From contig NZ_PVTH01000006.1 of the NCBI RefSeq assembly GCF_003002875.1, forward strand, positions 62,001 through 126,000: 64,000 nucleotides of DNA, given 5' to 3'. The position numbers were made by a program, and so were the translations under genes. Source of the stretch: Arcticibacter pallidicorallinus. Its GTDB lineage: Bacteria; Bacteroidota; Bacteroidia; Sphingobacteriales; Sphingobacteriaceae. Shown piece after piece: positions 18,391-28,060 of the stretch; positions within the stretch are counted from its first letter, which is position 1, and the number at the start of each line of letters is the position of its first letter. Under the pieces are notes generated by a model. The model was not told where the DNA came from. It made no database searches and saw only the letters and a program-made list of their open reading frames with translations.

Positions 18391-20298
18391 TTATGCTATA
18401 GTAGCTTCGATTATCTTGCTTTCTAAAGGATACTGTATCAGATCTACATAATCTCCCAGTGTGCCATCATTCAAACAAGTTTCGATTATTTTTCTTCCCA
18501 GTGGATGCAGATCGGGTACCAGGTACGTCTGCAATTCCCTTTTGAAGAAGTCAGTCAGAATAGCCGCACCTGCGTCATATCCTTCTGTACCATTATCTTT
18601 CTGCAATTCTACCTGCAGGAAGTGTTTCGGAATCACCTGACCATCTATCTTCAATGATTCAAGCGCGTAGCCGAGTAAGGGCGTCCTTGAAGGAACCAGA
18701 GGCTCTTTCTTGAAGCTCACGTTTCCTCTGCGAGAAAGATATTCCCGAGCGATCCACTGGCCCATAAAACCAACTTCATAAGCACCAATATGTTGATTAG
18801 GAATGAGGATGTACCGTGTTAAAGGCGTATTTAGGACCTGCTCAAGCAGAAGATTTGCCTGATCGACGCGTCTTCCTGTCGCAAATGGCCAGTAAGACCC
18901 AACGCCCTCGCTGCTCATCCCCTCTGTGCTCATAATGCTCGGATTTGCATGTCCTCTTGGAGCCACCAACCTCCACAACCACGCTAATGCTGGCGGAAGG
19001 ATATGGAAGATGCCGATTATCCCGTAATTAGGATTCTCCCTGGTGCTTGGAGGAGTTCTTATTCCAAAACTTCTGATGTCGATCTCTACAGGTACATCAA
19101 CCGTGTTACGCACGAATCTTCTCGGCAAAATTACCCTTGGGTTGGTACAAGGTTTTCCAGGGCTATCCATGGTATGCTCCCAGATCAGACAAGTGGCATC
19201 AGGCTTGCCATCTATACTCAAAAACACCAAAGGTTCCTGAGGATGAATAGTAGCTCTTTCTATATCGGGATCGGTACCATATTGGTCGATATGATTGATT
19301 CTTAAGAACCATCCGTATTCTGCATCCTTTATGACAAGTTTCTTGCCATTCTGAAAGCTTGGCAACGCCAGCGCCATATCATCTGTTACCGGCTGAAGCT
19401 CTGAAGAATCTTTTATATCCAGATAGTACTTCTCTTTACTTTTCAGATTAGTACCCAGAAGCAAACGTCCGTCTGCCTCTCTTTGAAGAGCGCCTGTCAT
19501 CTCACTTTTCCCGCCACCGCTTGCACCTTCATGCATGATGGTAAATTCGTTCTCGTATGGTGTCGTAATTTTAACCGCTGATGCGTGCAGACATGTCCAT
19601 CCCTCCTCTTCACCAATATCCAGCAACACCGCGTAGATACCTTTTTTGGCACTTGGACCAGGATACAGATTATAGGCAAACATCTCGTGCATTTTGTTCA
19701 GGCGGTTATGAACAACCACTTGCTTCCCTCCGAAATGCGTATGTCTGAACGGCGGTGCCAGATAAATCACAGCCCTCGGTTTAAAATCATGTGGTATCTT
19801 ACTTCTTGGAATGAAGCCCTGCAGATCCGCAAGGGCTGCCGCGAAAAATCCGGCATTCGCAGGGGCAACTAGCAACGAAGGATATCCCGTATCGTCACCA
19901 CCCGCCATAAAAGGAACAAGTATCAGCTCTTCCTGCTCCTTCAGCCATTCGAACGTGGCTGTCCGCAAATCGGTAAAATCTGTTCCATATTTATCAGCAA
20001 ACTTGGGCTTATCTGTTGGGTTACTGTCTGCAATCACCATACAATCTGGATCTCGCCTTCTAAGGTATGGATCTGTGTAATTTACCGATACCCCGTTTTT
20101 ACACCTGACTACCGTTGCCTCGACGACTTTTCCAAGTCCGGGAGTTTCATAAGATACTTCGTAAGTATGACCCTGAATTCGGCCCAGAGCTAAATCGCTA
20201 AGATCTTCCCTGCTCTCCGCAAGGATTATTTCTTTCGTTTCGATTATCCCTTCCAGTTCCAGAGGAAGAACAAACTTTTTAAATAAGGATTTTTCCAT
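18391..20298 (-). CDS. PEPCK-like protein of unknown function (DUF4914-type)
   Basis: 635 residues from the ATG at 20298 (MEKSLFKKF); an in-frame ATG at 20340 adds 14 residues with no obvious homology. The protein carries a kinase P-loop HEGASGGGKSEMTG (Lys264) placed as in phosphoenolpyruvate carboxykinase, downstream acidic segments (LQPVTDDMALALP) and HTHFGGKQVVVHNRLNKMHE. It is not a standard ATP- or GTP-PEPCK, whose P-loops read differently. From memory it matches the uncharacterised family DUF4914, common in Bacteroidota and Clostridia; I could not verify this. The reaction is unknown, though a nucleotide-dependent phosphoryl transfer on a carboxylic acid is likely. It stands alone, divergent from the SpmAB operon. 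Confidence 0.75.
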   Translation of the reverse strand: MEKSLFKKFVLPLELEGIIETKEIILAESREDLSDLALGRIQGHTYEVSYETPGLGKVVEATVVRCKNGVSVNYTDPYLRRRDPDCMVIADSNPTDKPKFADKYGTDFTDLRTATFEWLKEQEELILVPFMAGGDDTGYPSLLVAPANAGFFAAALADLQGFIPRSKIPHDFKPRAVIYLAPPFRHTHFGGKQVVVHNRLNKMHEMFAYNLYPGPSAKKGIYAVLLDIGEEEGWTCLHASAVKITTPYENEFTIMHEGASGGGKSEMTGALQREADGRLLLGTNLKSKEKYYLDIKDSSELQPVTDDMALALPSFQNGKKLVIKDAEYGWFLRINHIDQYGTDPDIERATIHPQEPLVFLSIDGKPDATCLIWEHTMDSPGKPCTNPRVILPRRFVRNTVDVPVEIDIRSFGIRTPPSTRENPNYGIIGIFHILPPALAWLWRLVAPRGHANPSIMSTEGMSSEGVGSYWPFATGRRVDQANLLLEQVLNTPLTRYILIPNQHIGAYEVGFMGQWIAREYLSRRGNVSFKKEPLVPSRTPLLGYALESLKIDGQVIPKHFLQVELQKDNGTEGYDAGAAILTDFFKRELQTYLVPDLHPLGRKIIETCLNDGTLGDYVDLIQYPLESKIIEATIA

Positions 20299-20557
20299 AA
20301 TGCTAATCTGAGATTGCGACCCCAATGATATACAATGCAATGGTAAACATACTCCGCTAATCCTGAAATGACGACCGTCATAGTTTAGCGTAACTTGAAG
20401 TTAATTTTGAAAGAAATCACTATTTTGTATCAAATATTTGCAATAGTTCTGCGCTGTTAGTATGAAACTTTCGCTTGCTCTTCATATTTAAGGTAGTCCG
20501 GCTTTTGTGATGAAATTTTGTAGATTTAGCCGATTAAATTGGGAACAACAGTAGCAT

Positions 20558-21790
20558 ATGGCTCTAAATTACATCTGGATTGCCTTTTTTTTAATATCGT
20601 TTATAGTAGCTCTCATAAAGTTGGTCTTCTTCGGAGACACTTTGGTCTTCACTGCGGTGATGAACGGAATGTTCGACAGTGCGAAGACCGGGGCTGAAAT
20701 TTCTTTAGGGCTAATCGGAATAATGACCTTCTGGCTCGGTATCCTCAAGGTCGGCGAGAATGCCGGCATGATTGCTATGTTTGCGAGGGCCGTCAACCCA
20801 TTCTTTAGTAAGCTATTTCCGGGCATTCCAAAAGGTCACCCGGCGTCAGGCTCTGTCATCATGAACTTCTCGGCTAATATGCTCGGACTCGACAATGCTG
20901 CTACTCCTATGGGGCTTAAGGCGATGAAAGATCTGCAGGATCTGAATCCTGTAAAAGACACCGCCAGCGACTCGCAGATTATGTTTCTCGTGCTCAACAC
21001 TGCAGGTTTGACAATAATTCCCACCTCTGTCATCGCCCTGCGAATGGCAAATGGAGCCGCCAATCCGGCAGATATTTTCATACCATCCCTTATAGGCACA
21101 TTTATATCCTTTGTTTCCGGCATGATCGCTGTGGCGCTCTACCAAAAGATTAACCTGTTTAAGCTTCCCATACTGGTATTTATCGGAGCCTTCATGGCAT
21201 TGATGTTCGGCCTATATTCCTGGCTCGGCGGACTACCTCCCGACCAAATCGAAATATATACCAGTCTGCTGGGTGGTATTATCATTTTCTCCATAATAAC
21301 CGTGTTTATAGGATACGGCGCCATTAAAAAGATCAACGTTTACGAGGCGTTCATCGACGGTGCTAAGGAGGGATTCAAAACTTCAGTGATGATCATTCCC
21401 TTCCTGATTGCCATCCTTGTTGCGATCAGCGCCTTCCGTGCAACGGGCTGCATGGACTACCTGGTAAACGGCATAGGATATCTTGTAGCCGTCTGTGGAC
21501 TCGACACTTCGTTTGTTCCTGCCCTGCCCGTAGGCATAATGAAAACCCTCAGCGGAAGCGGCGCGCGAGGATTGATGGTTGATGTAATGACCACATATGG
21601 CCCCGACTCGTTCCAGGGACGGCTTGCCAGCATTATCCAGGGTTCTACCGAAACAACATTCTACGTACTGGCGGTTTATTTCGGATCAGTAAACATAAAA
21701 CGACCTCGGTATGCTTTAACTTGTGGATTAATAGCCGATTTCGTAGGCTTAGTTGCAGCTATATTTATTGCTTATATATTTTTTAAATAA
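20558..21790 (+). CDS. SpmA/SpmB fused nucleoside-recognition membrane protein
   Basis: 410 residues, about nine hydrophobic helices. Two Gate (nucleoside-recognition) domains are fused: an SpmA-like half (residues 1-200, with [22 protein letters not shown]) and an SpmB-like half (about 220-410, with [21 protein letters not shown] and [11 protein letters not shown]). In Firmicutes the two halves are separate spore-maturation proteins; in Bacteroidota the fusion is usual and unrelated to sporulation. Probably an inner-membrane transporter of an unknown solute. First gene of a four-gene operon (next start is 5 nt away). Confidence 0.85.
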   Translation: MALNYIWIAFFLISFIVALIKLVFFGDTLVFTAVMNGMFDSAKTGAEISLGLIGIMTFWLGILKVGENAGMIAMFARAVNPFFSKLFPGIPKGHPASGSVIMNFSANMLGLDNAATPMGLKAMKDLQDLNPVKDTASDSQIMFLVLNTAGLTIIPTSVIALRMANGAANPADIFIPSLIGTFISFVSGMIAVALYQKINLFKLPILVFIGAFMALMFGLYSWLGGLPPDQIEIYTSLLGGIIIFSIITVFIGYGAIKKINVYEAFIDGAKEGFKTSVMIIPFLIAILVAISAFRATGCMDYLVNGIGYLVAVCGLDTSFVPALPVGIMKTLSGSGARGLMVDVMTTYGPDSFQGRLASIIQGSTETTFYVLAVYFGSVNIKRPRYALTCGLIADFVGLVAAIFIAYIFFK

Positions 21791-21795
21791 AAATC

Positions 21796-22185
21796 ATGGT
21801 ACAGAAAACAATTGCCCTCATCGCTCATGATGGAAAAAAAGATGAAATGGTAGCTTTCGTCAAAACATATCACGACATTTTGGCGCCTATGAATTTGATT
21901 GCGACCGGAACAACGGGATCAAAAATTCAGGAAACAGGTTTAGCGGTTACCCGAAAGCTAAGCGGACCGGCCGGTGGTGATGCTCAGATAGCAGCAATGG
22001 CAGCAGAAGGCAGCCTTAGCGCTATCATTTTTTTCAGAGATCCCCTGGGTAAGCATCCACACGAGCCCGATGTTCAGATGCTGCTCCGCGTTTGCGATGT
22101 CCATAACGTTCCTTTGGCTACCAACATGGCTTCAGCAAAGTACCTTCTGCTTGGACTAATAGAAGAAAAAGAGGGAAATTACTAA
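21796..22185 (+). CDS. mgsA: methylglyoxal synthase
   Basis: 129 residues. Family motifs are [21 protein letters not shown], the catalytic Asp in [13 protein letters not shown], and [20 protein letters not shown] with the active-site His. It turns dihydroxyacetone phosphate into methylglyoxal plus phosphate, a phosphate-releasing bypass of glycolysis. All catalytic residues are present. It is placed 5 nt after the SpmAB gene and 9 nt before an S9 peptidase gene, an unusual operon context. Confidence 0.95.
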   Translation: MVQKTIALIAHDGKKDEMVAFVKTYHDILAPMNLIATGTTGSKIQETGLAVTRKLSGPAGGDAQIAAMAAEGSLSAIIFFRDPLGKHPHEPDVQMLLRVCDVHNVPLATNMASAKYLLLGLIEEKEGNY

Positions 22186-22194
22186 ACGTAAATA

Positions 22195-24222
22195 ATGAGA
22201 AGAATACTTGGAACGGGGCTTATCATGGCTGTCACTGCTGTTAACGCACAAGAAACGATGACCCCTGAACTATTATGGCAGCTGGGCAGGGTAAGTGGTG
22301 AGGTGGTTACTGCCGATGGAAAAAACACCATTTATGGAGTAACGACCTACGATGTTAAAGAGAACAAGAGCACAAGAAACCTTTATTCTGTCCCCCTAAA
22401 GGGAGGTGAAGCATCCCGGCTGACATCCGAAGAAGGCGGAAAGAGCGTTCTCTCTACCGACGCCAAATCAGGCAAAATCACCTATTTGCAAAGCGGACAA
22501 ATATGGACGATGGATAAGGATGGTGGAAACAAACAACAAATCAGCCGTTTCAGTACGCCCTTAAGCAATGTCCGCGTTTCGCCTGACGGAAAACGAATCC
22601 TCTTCTCCAGGGAGGTGCAGATCTTGAAAGTGCATAGCAAAGACCGATATCCGGAATTAGATAAGTCAGATGCCTACGTTTACGACGATCTTAACTATCG
22701 CCATTGGGATACATGGGAGGATGGTAAGTTCCAGCACGTCTTCGTAGCCGATTATATTGACGGAAATATTAGCAATGAGGTGGATCTGATGCCCGGCGAG
22801 CCGTTCGACTGTCCGCAGATGCCCTTTGGCGGTTCGGAAGACGCAATATGGAGTCCCGATAGCAAATCTATCGTCTATGTAACCAAAAAGAAGTTCGGAA
22901 AAGAATATGCAGTGAGCACCAACACTGACTTGTTTGTCTATTCCCTGGACTCTAAAAAAACCCTCAATCTAACCGAAAAACTCAAGGGCTATGACACCAG
23001 TCCGGAGTTTAACAAGTCAGGAAGCAAAATCGCCTGGCTGAGCATGGCCGAAGATGGTTATGAATCAGATAAGAACGATCTGCTGATATACGATTTTAAA
23101 TCAGGAGCTGTTACCAACCTAACCAAAGAGTGGGATGGCACCGTCGCCTCATTCAAATGGGATCAAGATGATGCAAAGATCTATTTCCTGGCAGCAGTCA
23201 AAGGAACGGAGCAGCTTTTTGAGATCAGCAAGGTAAACGAAAAATCCCTTAAGAAACCCATCAGACAGGTCACAAACGGACAGCATGATATCAACGCCAT
23301 CGTAGGGCAGTCCGGCGCCGAGCTTATCGTTAAGAAGGAAGATATGAACCACGCTGCCGAGCTTTACAAAGTAGCCCTGAGCACGGGCAAACTTACAGCT
23401 CTAACGCAGGTAAACACAGCAACTTTTAGCAAACTTTCCCTTGGAAAAGTATCTGAAAGGCAAATACGTACAACAGACAATCAGGATATGCTCGCATGGG
23501 TGATCTATCCTCCTGATTTTGATCCCACTAAGAAATATCCAACATTGTTATACTGCCAGGGGGGCCCACAGTCAGCACTCAGCCAGTTTTACTCCTTCCG
23601 TTGGAACTTTCAGTTGATGGCTGCTAACGGTTATATCATTATCGCACCCAATAGACGGGGCATGCCCGGACACGGTGTAAAATGGAATCAGGCGATCAGC
23701 GGAGACTGGGGCGGACAGCCCATCCAGGACTACTTGTCTGCTATAGACGATATTGCAAAAGAGCCCTATGTAGATAAAGACAGATTAGGAGCAATCGGCG
23801 CAAGCTACGGTGGATATTCGGTATTCATGCTCGCCGGGATACATCAGAACAGGTTCAAAACATTTATCGCACACGATGGCTTGTTTGACCTCCGCAGCTG
23901 GTACGGCACCACCGAAGAACTATGGTTCGCAAATAAAGACGTTGGCGGTCCATATTGGGGAAGCAATCCACCTGCCGGCTACAAAAAGTTTAGTCCGATC
24001 GAACTTGTCGACCAATGGAACACCCCGGTCCTGATCATTCAGGGTGGAACAGACTATAGGGTGCCTATTGAGCAAGGTCTCGAAGCATTCCAAGCCGCAC
24101 AGCTAAAAGGAATAAAAAGCCGTCTGCTGTATCTCCCCAATGAAAATCACTGGGTAATAGGTGCTCAGAACGCACAAGTCTGGCAGCGCGAATTTTTTAA
24201 GTGGCTAAAGGAAACTTTATAA
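22195..24222 (+). CDS. exported S9-family prolyl oligopeptidase-type peptidase
   Basis: 675 residues. A signal peptide (residues 1-18, AVNAQE) precedes a beta-propeller with PD40-like repeats (VSPDGKRILFSRE, WSPDSKSIVYVTK) to about residue 400, and an alpha/beta hydrolase domain with the catalytic triad Ser537 (GASYGGYS), Asp620 (GGTDYRVP) and His652 (NENHWV). This is the acylaminoacyl-peptidase/DPP-like group that removes short peptides in the periplasm. All triad residues are present. It lies 9 nt after mgsA and 10 nt before the oxidoreductase gene. Confidence 0.92.
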   Translation: MRRILGTGLIMAVTAVNAQETMTPELLWQLGRVSGEVVTADGKNTIYGVTTYDVKENKSTRNLYSVPLKGGEASRLTSEEGGKSVLSTDAKSGKITYLQSGQIWTMDKDGGNKQQISRFSTPLSNVRVSPDGKRILFSREVQILKVHSKDRYPELDKSDAYVYDDLNYRHWDTWEDGKFQHVFVADYIDGNISNEVDLMPGEPFDCPQMPFGGSEDAIWSPDSKSIVYVTKKKFGKEYAVSTNTDLFVYSLDSKKTLNLTEKLKGYDTSPEFNKSGSKIAWLSMAEDGYESDKNDLLIYDFKSGAVTNLTKEWDGTVASFKWDQDDAKIYFLAAVKGTEQLFEISKVNEKSLKKPIRQVTNGQHDINAIVGQSGAELIVKKEDMNHAAELYKVALSTGKLTALTQVNTATFSKLSLGKVSERQIRTTDNQDMLAWVIYPPDFDPTKKYPTLLYCQGGPQSALSQFYSFRWNFQLMAANGYIIIAPNRRGMPGHGVKWNQAISGDWGGQPIQDYLSAIDDIAKEPYVDKDRLGAIGASYGGYSVFMLAGIHQNRFKTFIAHDGLFDLRSWYGTTEELWFANKDVGGPYWGSNPPAGYKKFSPIELVDQWNTPVLIIQGGTDYRVPIEQGLEAFQAAQLKGIKSRLLYLPNENHWVIGAQNAQVWQREFFKWLKETL

Positions 24223-24232
24223 GCATTTACTT

Positions 24233-25222
24233 ATGAAAGCAATTACGATTTCCAGGCCCGGCGGGCCTGAAGTTCTTCAACTCGCAGAAAGGGCAATTCC
24301 TTTCTGCGGACCTGATGAAGTCCTTATCAAAGTTGCAGCGGCGGGCGTTAACCGTCCCGACGTATTTCAAAGAAAAGGCCATTACCCTGCCCCTCCGGGT
24401 GCGTCGGAAGACATTCCCGGCCTCGAAGTATCCGGAATTGTCGGAACTTGCGGCGAAGCGGTTACCCGGTGGCAGCCGGGCGACGCAGTATGCGTCCTGA
24501 TCGCTGGCGGAGGCTATTCCGAATACGTTACCGCGCATGCCGATATATGCCTGCCTGTTCCAACAGGATTAAGCTTCATAGAAGCCGCAGCCCTCCCAGA
24601 GACCATATTTACCGTTTGGCACAACGTCTTTCAGAGAGGGAGATTAAAAAAAGGGGAATCCCTGCTCGTCCACGGTGGTAGCAGCGGTATAGGAACCACT
24701 GCTATCCAACTAGCCACCGCTCTGGGATCTGCAGTCTATGCAACAGCGGGAACCGACGAAAAATGCAAAGCCGCCGGGGATCTTGGTGCCCTAAGGTGTG
24801 TCAACTATAAAAAAGCGGACTTCTACACCGAGCTCCGATCCGTTGGAATGGACGTTATTCTTGACATGATTGCCGGCGACTATACCGATAGAAATATCAA
24901 GCTCCTGAAAGAAGAAGGAAGGCTGGTCCACATCAATGCGATGAAGGGCAGCAAGGTACAAATCGATATCTCCGACATCATGCGAAGACGACTGACGATA
25001 ACCGGTAGCACCTTGAGAGCCAGAGAGAATCAATTCAAATCTGCACTGGCACATGAGATTCTGGAAAATGTTTGGCCACTTATTGAGGCCGGCAGGCTAA
25101 AGCCCCCTATCTATAAAACCTTCCCGCTCGCTGATGCAGCTTCAGCTCATGCCCTCATGGAAGAAAGCACCCATATTGGAAAAATTGTACTTTCCGTAGA
25201 TGATACCCTCGCAATTAGGTAA
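24233..25222 (+). CDS. NAD(P)H-quinone oxidoreductase, zinc-free MDR family
   Basis: 329 residues of the medium-chain dehydrogenase/reductase superfamily. GroES-like N-terminal half (VLIKVAAAGVNRPDVFQRKGHYPAPPG), a Rossmann half with LVHGGSSGIGTTAIQLA, and the C-terminal FPLADAASAHALMEES. The zinc ligands of alcohol dehydrogenases are absent; it is of the PIG3/quinone oxidoreductase type that reduces quinones or reactive carbonyls with NADPH. Last gene of the operon that contains mgsA, so a role against reactive carbonyls is an attractive inference. Confidence 0.9.
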   Translation: MKAITISRPGGPEVLQLAERAIPFCGPDEVLIKVAAAGVNRPDVFQRKGHYPAPPGASEDIPGLEVSGIVGTCGEAVTRWQPGDAVCVLIAGGGYSEYVTAHADICLPVPTGLSFIEAAALPETIFTVWHNVFQRGRLKKGESLLVHGGSSGIGTTAIQLATALGSAVYATAGTDEKCKAAGDLGALRCVNYKKADFYTELRSVGMDVILDMIAGDYTDRNIKLLKEEGRLVHINAMKGSKVQIDISDIMRRRLTITGSTLRARENQFKSALAHEILENVWPLIEAGRLKPPIYKTFPLADAASAHALMEESTHIGKIVLSVDDTLAIR

Positions 25223-25235
25223 TAACCGCTTCATC

Positions 25236-25263
25236 TTGCATTAATGTGTGCGCCCTAGCTTTG
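25236..25263 (+). promoter_or_regulatory. promoter before DinB gene
   Basis: TTG (25236-25238), 17 nt spacer and TAGCTTTG (25256-25263) match the Bacteroidota consensus exactly. An 8-bp inverted repeat, ATGTGTGC (25244-25251) and GCACACAT (25273-25280), flanks the -7 box and could be an operator. The leader would be about 50 nt. Confidence 0.55.
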
Positions 25264-25319
25264 CAGAAACTGGCACACATTATGCATTATGTTAATCCAC
25301 CATACCTGAATTATTCTAT

Positions 25320-25862
25320 ATGAATTTGCAAGATCACACTACAGAGCGGTTTTTGAATCAGCATAAGACGATTAAATCGTATATCGACGATCTTCCTCCG
25401 GAAGCAATCTACAGCAGACTGTCAGCTGATAAGTTTTCCATCCATGAAACAATAGCCTACTTAACCCGGTACCATCACGTATTTATTTACCGCTTAAAAT
25501 CCATCATAAAAGAAGTAAATCCCTTTTTTGAGATTTACAAGCCTGATTACGACCCTGAGTTTGGATTCAGTTGCGCCAAATCAACCGGTTCATTATTACA
25601 TGAAATGTACCGCCTCAGGGAGGAGATCTGCGCACTATTGGAAAAGGCTGACGAAGAATGCGCTTCCAGGGTTGGAACACATGCAGTGTTGGGGAGAATG
25701 ACGATCAGTCAATGGACAGAGTTCTTCCTCCTCCATGAATCAACACAACTTTTTAAGATCTTCAAGCTGGCCGGAAGCTTCTGGTCAATGAAAACCGAGC
25801 AGCACAGTAACGTAATCCATCTTCCGAGGTTAACAAATTACCTTGACGAACTCGCCGTGTAA
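25320..25862 (+). CDS. DinB/YfiT-type four-helix protein
   Basis: 180 residues, predicted all-helical. The conserved histidines of the DinB superfamily that bind a metal can be recognised: one in the first helices (SIHETIAYLTRYHH) and one in the last (FFLLHESTQLFKI). DinB-like proteins are metal-dependent thiol (for example bacillithiol) transferases or structural proteins of uncertain function. The thiol partner is not predictable. It has its own promoter and is convergent with prmC. Confidence 0.7.
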   Translation: MNLQDHTTERFLNQHKTIKSYIDDLPPEAIYSRLSADKFSIHETIAYLTRYHHVFIYRLKSIIKEVNPFFEIYKPDYDPEFGFSCAKSTGSLLHEMYRLREEICALLEKADEECASRVGTHAVLGRMTISQWTEFFLLHESTQLFKIFKLAGSFWSMKTEQHSNVIHLPRLTNYLDELAV

Positions 25863-25895
25863 GACCAGCCTTACCGGCATTAATGTATACAAACG

Positions 25896-25935
25896 TTGTA
25901 TGATAATAGCTACATGTAGGAATTACCATACAACA
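25896..25935. repeat. 40-bp imperfect palindrome between convergent genes
   Basis: GTTGTATG (25896-25903) and CATACAAC (25928-25935) are exact complements, TAAT/ATTA pairs continue inward, and the centre is the perfect palindrome CTACATGTAG (25911-25920). 17 of 20 positions are complementary. The place (34 nt after the DinB stop, 16 nt before the prmC stop) suggests a bidirectional terminator or a small repeat; no T run is seen. Confidence 0.6.
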
Positions 25936-25951
25936 CCCCCTGGGTTTACCT

Positions 25952-26818
25952 TTACAAACTCCTCCGGGCTTTGATCATTCTGTCTTGCCCGGAAATATCT
26001 TTTCTCAGTTCACCCTTAAAGTCATATCTGTCCAGCAGCGCAAGCATTTGATTTCCCATCTGTGAATTGATCTCAAAATATACGCTTCCTCCCGGTACAA
26101 GACAGTGTTGAGCGAGCTCAAGTATAACACGATAAAACAACAATGGATCTTCATCGGGCACGAACAGCGCTAGTTCTGGTTCGTTATTTAAAACATTAGC
26201 ATGCATTCCCTCCATTTCGGAGCCGGTGATATACGGAGGATTGCTTACAATAATATCGACGGAACCTGCAGCAAAATTCGTCAAACCGGCCAGCACGTCG
26301 CCTTTAATAAGCTTCACGTCGACTTCGTGGAGCAGCACGTTTGCCGAGGCTATCCCGAGCGCATCTTCTGACACATCAACCGAAATAATCTCCACCTCTG
26401 GCAGCTTTTTTTTCAGCGCAATGGGTATACAGCCGCTACCCGTTCCGATATCAACGATCAGATGTGGACGTTCTTTGGTCCAATCTTTTGCTACATCCTT
26501 CAGTATCCAGTCAACCAGTTCCTCTGTTTCAGGTCGTGGTATGAGTACTCCCGGAGCAACCTTAAATTTCAAGCCAAAGAAATCAGCCACTCCCATCAGA
26601 TATTGTAGAGGAACTTCTTTTTTAAGTCCATCAAGGATCTCCGAGAGAAGCAGCTCCTGCTCCGGCGACAAATCCCTACTTCTGTTTTGAAAAGATCTAC
26701 CATAGCTAAGATCACAAACATCCCCGATTGCCAGATTTGCAAGGCTTACCGCTTCGCCCTCACCATACTGCCCGGTAAGCTCCGCTACAAATCGCTGTTC
26801 CATCTCTCCTATCGTCAT
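25952..26818 (-). CDS. prmC: release factor glutamine methyltransferase
   Basis: 288 residues. N-terminal helical domain (1-85), motif I DIGTGSGCIPIAL, and the active-site SNPPYI (about residue 192) that methylates the Gln of the GGQ motif in RF1/RF2 with SAM. RGTSFL-like VPLQYLMGVADFFGLKF and PRPETEELV are typical PrmC motifs. The gene is divergent from ribD with 57 nt between ATGs. Normal length. Confidence 0.95.
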   Translation of the reverse strand: MTIGEMEQRFVAELTGQYGEGEAVSLANLAIGDVCDLSYGRSFQNRSRDLSPEQELLLSEILDGLKKEVPLQYLMGVADFFGLKFKVAPGVLIPRPETEELVDWILKDVAKDWTKERPHLIVDIGTGSGCIPIALKKKLPEVEIISVDVSEDALGIASANVLLHEVDVKLIKGDVLAGLTNFAAGSVDIIVSNPPYITGSEMEGMHANVLNNEPELALFVPDEDPLLFYRVILELAQHCLVPGGSVYFEINSQMGNQMLALLDRYDFKGELRKDISGQDRMIKARRSL

Positions 26819-26856
26819 ATTCGGGCAAATTAAAAATTATTCTACAAATGATTAAC

Positions 26857-26864
26857 TAAATTTG
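26857..26864 (+). promoter_or_regulatory. -7 box of ribD
   Basis: TAAATTTG matches TAnnTTTG and lies 11 nt before the ribD ATG. No clear TTG is seen upstream. It supports the ATG at 26876 as the start, because transcription would begin about there. Confidence 0.4.
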
Positions 26865-26875
26865 CTGCCTTGATT

Positions 26876-27949
26876 ATGACGCGGAACAATCTGGAAGAAC
26901 CTGAAGCAAAATATATGACCCGCTGTTTCGAACTGGCGGAACTGGGTATGGGATCGGTGAGCCCAAATCCTTTGGTCGGTTCCGTGGTGGTCCACAATGG
27001 GAAAGTTGTGGGAGAAGGATACCACCGGCAGTATGGAAAAGCTCATGCAGAGGTGAATGCCATTAATGACGTCATCCAACGCTATCCTAATAACTTTGCA
27101 GAAATCCTGCGCCAATCAACCATTTACGTAAATCTGGAGCCATGCTCACATTTTGGCAAGACTCCACCCTGCTCAGACCTCATCATTAAACATGAGATTC
27201 CGCATGTGGTCATCGGATCTCCGGATCCTTTCGATCCCGTCAACGGGAAGGGTGTGTTGAAGCTAAGGAATGCCGGAATAAAAGTAACAGAGAATTTTTG
27301 CGTAGAACAGTCAAACTTTATAAACCGTCGTTTCTTCACGAGAATTACCAAACAACGGCCTTACTTCATTTTAAAATGGGCGCAGACTGCCGACGGATAT
27401 TTTGCTCCTGCTGATCGCTCTCAGAAATGGATCAGCGGACCCGAAGCAAAGGTGCTAACTCATAAATGGCGAACGGAAGAAGATGCGATTTTGGTAGGAA
27501 AGACGACAGCAGTATCTGATAACCCCCAATTAAATGTCCGGGAATGGCACGGCCGCCCACCCCTCCGCATCGTTATAGACAAAAATCTTGAACTATCGCT
27601 TTCGTCCAATTTGCTGGATCAGTCACAGCCTACCATTATTTTCAACGCTCTCAAAACGGAGTATAACGGACAGGTAAAATATCTGGAGATCGAAAACTTT
27701 GATCATTATCTTCCTCAAATGATCGCTTATCAACTTTATATCCTGGATATTCAGTCGGTTATAATCGAAGGTGGGGCTGCTACCCTAGACCTTTTTATTA
27801 AAGCCGACTTGTGGGACGAAGCCAGAATCTTCATAAGTGACCAGCACTGGGGACAGGGACTCAAGGGCCCAACCCTTCCGGCGGAAAACGAAAAAGTGCT
27901 TGCTGTGGGAAAAGACAGCCTTCATATCTTATTCAATGTCAAGCCTTAA
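26876..27949 (+). CDS. ribD: riboflavin biosynthesis deaminase/reductase
   Basis: 357 residues from the ATG at 26876 (a TTG two codons earlier is in frame but unlikely). The N-terminal deaminase has the zinc motifs HAEVNAI and PCSHFGKTPPC; the C-terminal reductase (about 150-357) has KWAQTADGYFAPAD, EDAILVGKTTAVSDNPQLNVR and VIIEGGAATLDLFI. It deaminates and reduces the pyrimidine intermediate of riboflavin synthesis. No other rib gene is near. Normal fusion and length. Confidence 0.95.
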   Translation: MTRNNLEEPEAKYMTRCFELAELGMGSVSPNPLVGSVVVHNGKVVGEGYHRQYGKAHAEVNAINDVIQRYPNNFAEILRQSTIYVNLEPCSHFGKTPPCSDLIIKHEIPHVVIGSPDPFDPVNGKGVLKLRNAGIKVTENFCVEQSNFINRRFFTRITKQRPYFILKWAQTADGYFAPADRSQKWISGPEAKVLTHKWRTEEDAILVGKTTAVSDNPQLNVREWHGRPPLRIVIDKNLELSLSSNLLDQSQPTIIFNALKTEYNGQVKYLEIENFDHYLPQMIAYQLYILDIQSVIIEGGAATLDLFIKADLWDEARIFISDQHWGQGLKGPTLPAENEKVLAVGKDSLHILFNVKP

Positions 27950-28023
27950 CACCTCCTTTGTGTAGAATACTTAATTCAGAAGAAATATTAGGGAACTTTT
28001 TCAAAATCTTTTGTAAATAATTC

Positions 28024-28031
28024 TACTTTTG
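28024..28031 (+). promoter_or_regulatory. -7 box of LtaS-like gene
   Basis: TACTTTTG matches TAnnTTTG and lies 29 nt before the ATG at 28061; TTTTTC 21 nt upstream is a weak -33 candidate. Confidence 0.4.
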
Positions 28032-28060
28032 GCGGCGTCATTTACACGCCCTTATCAATC

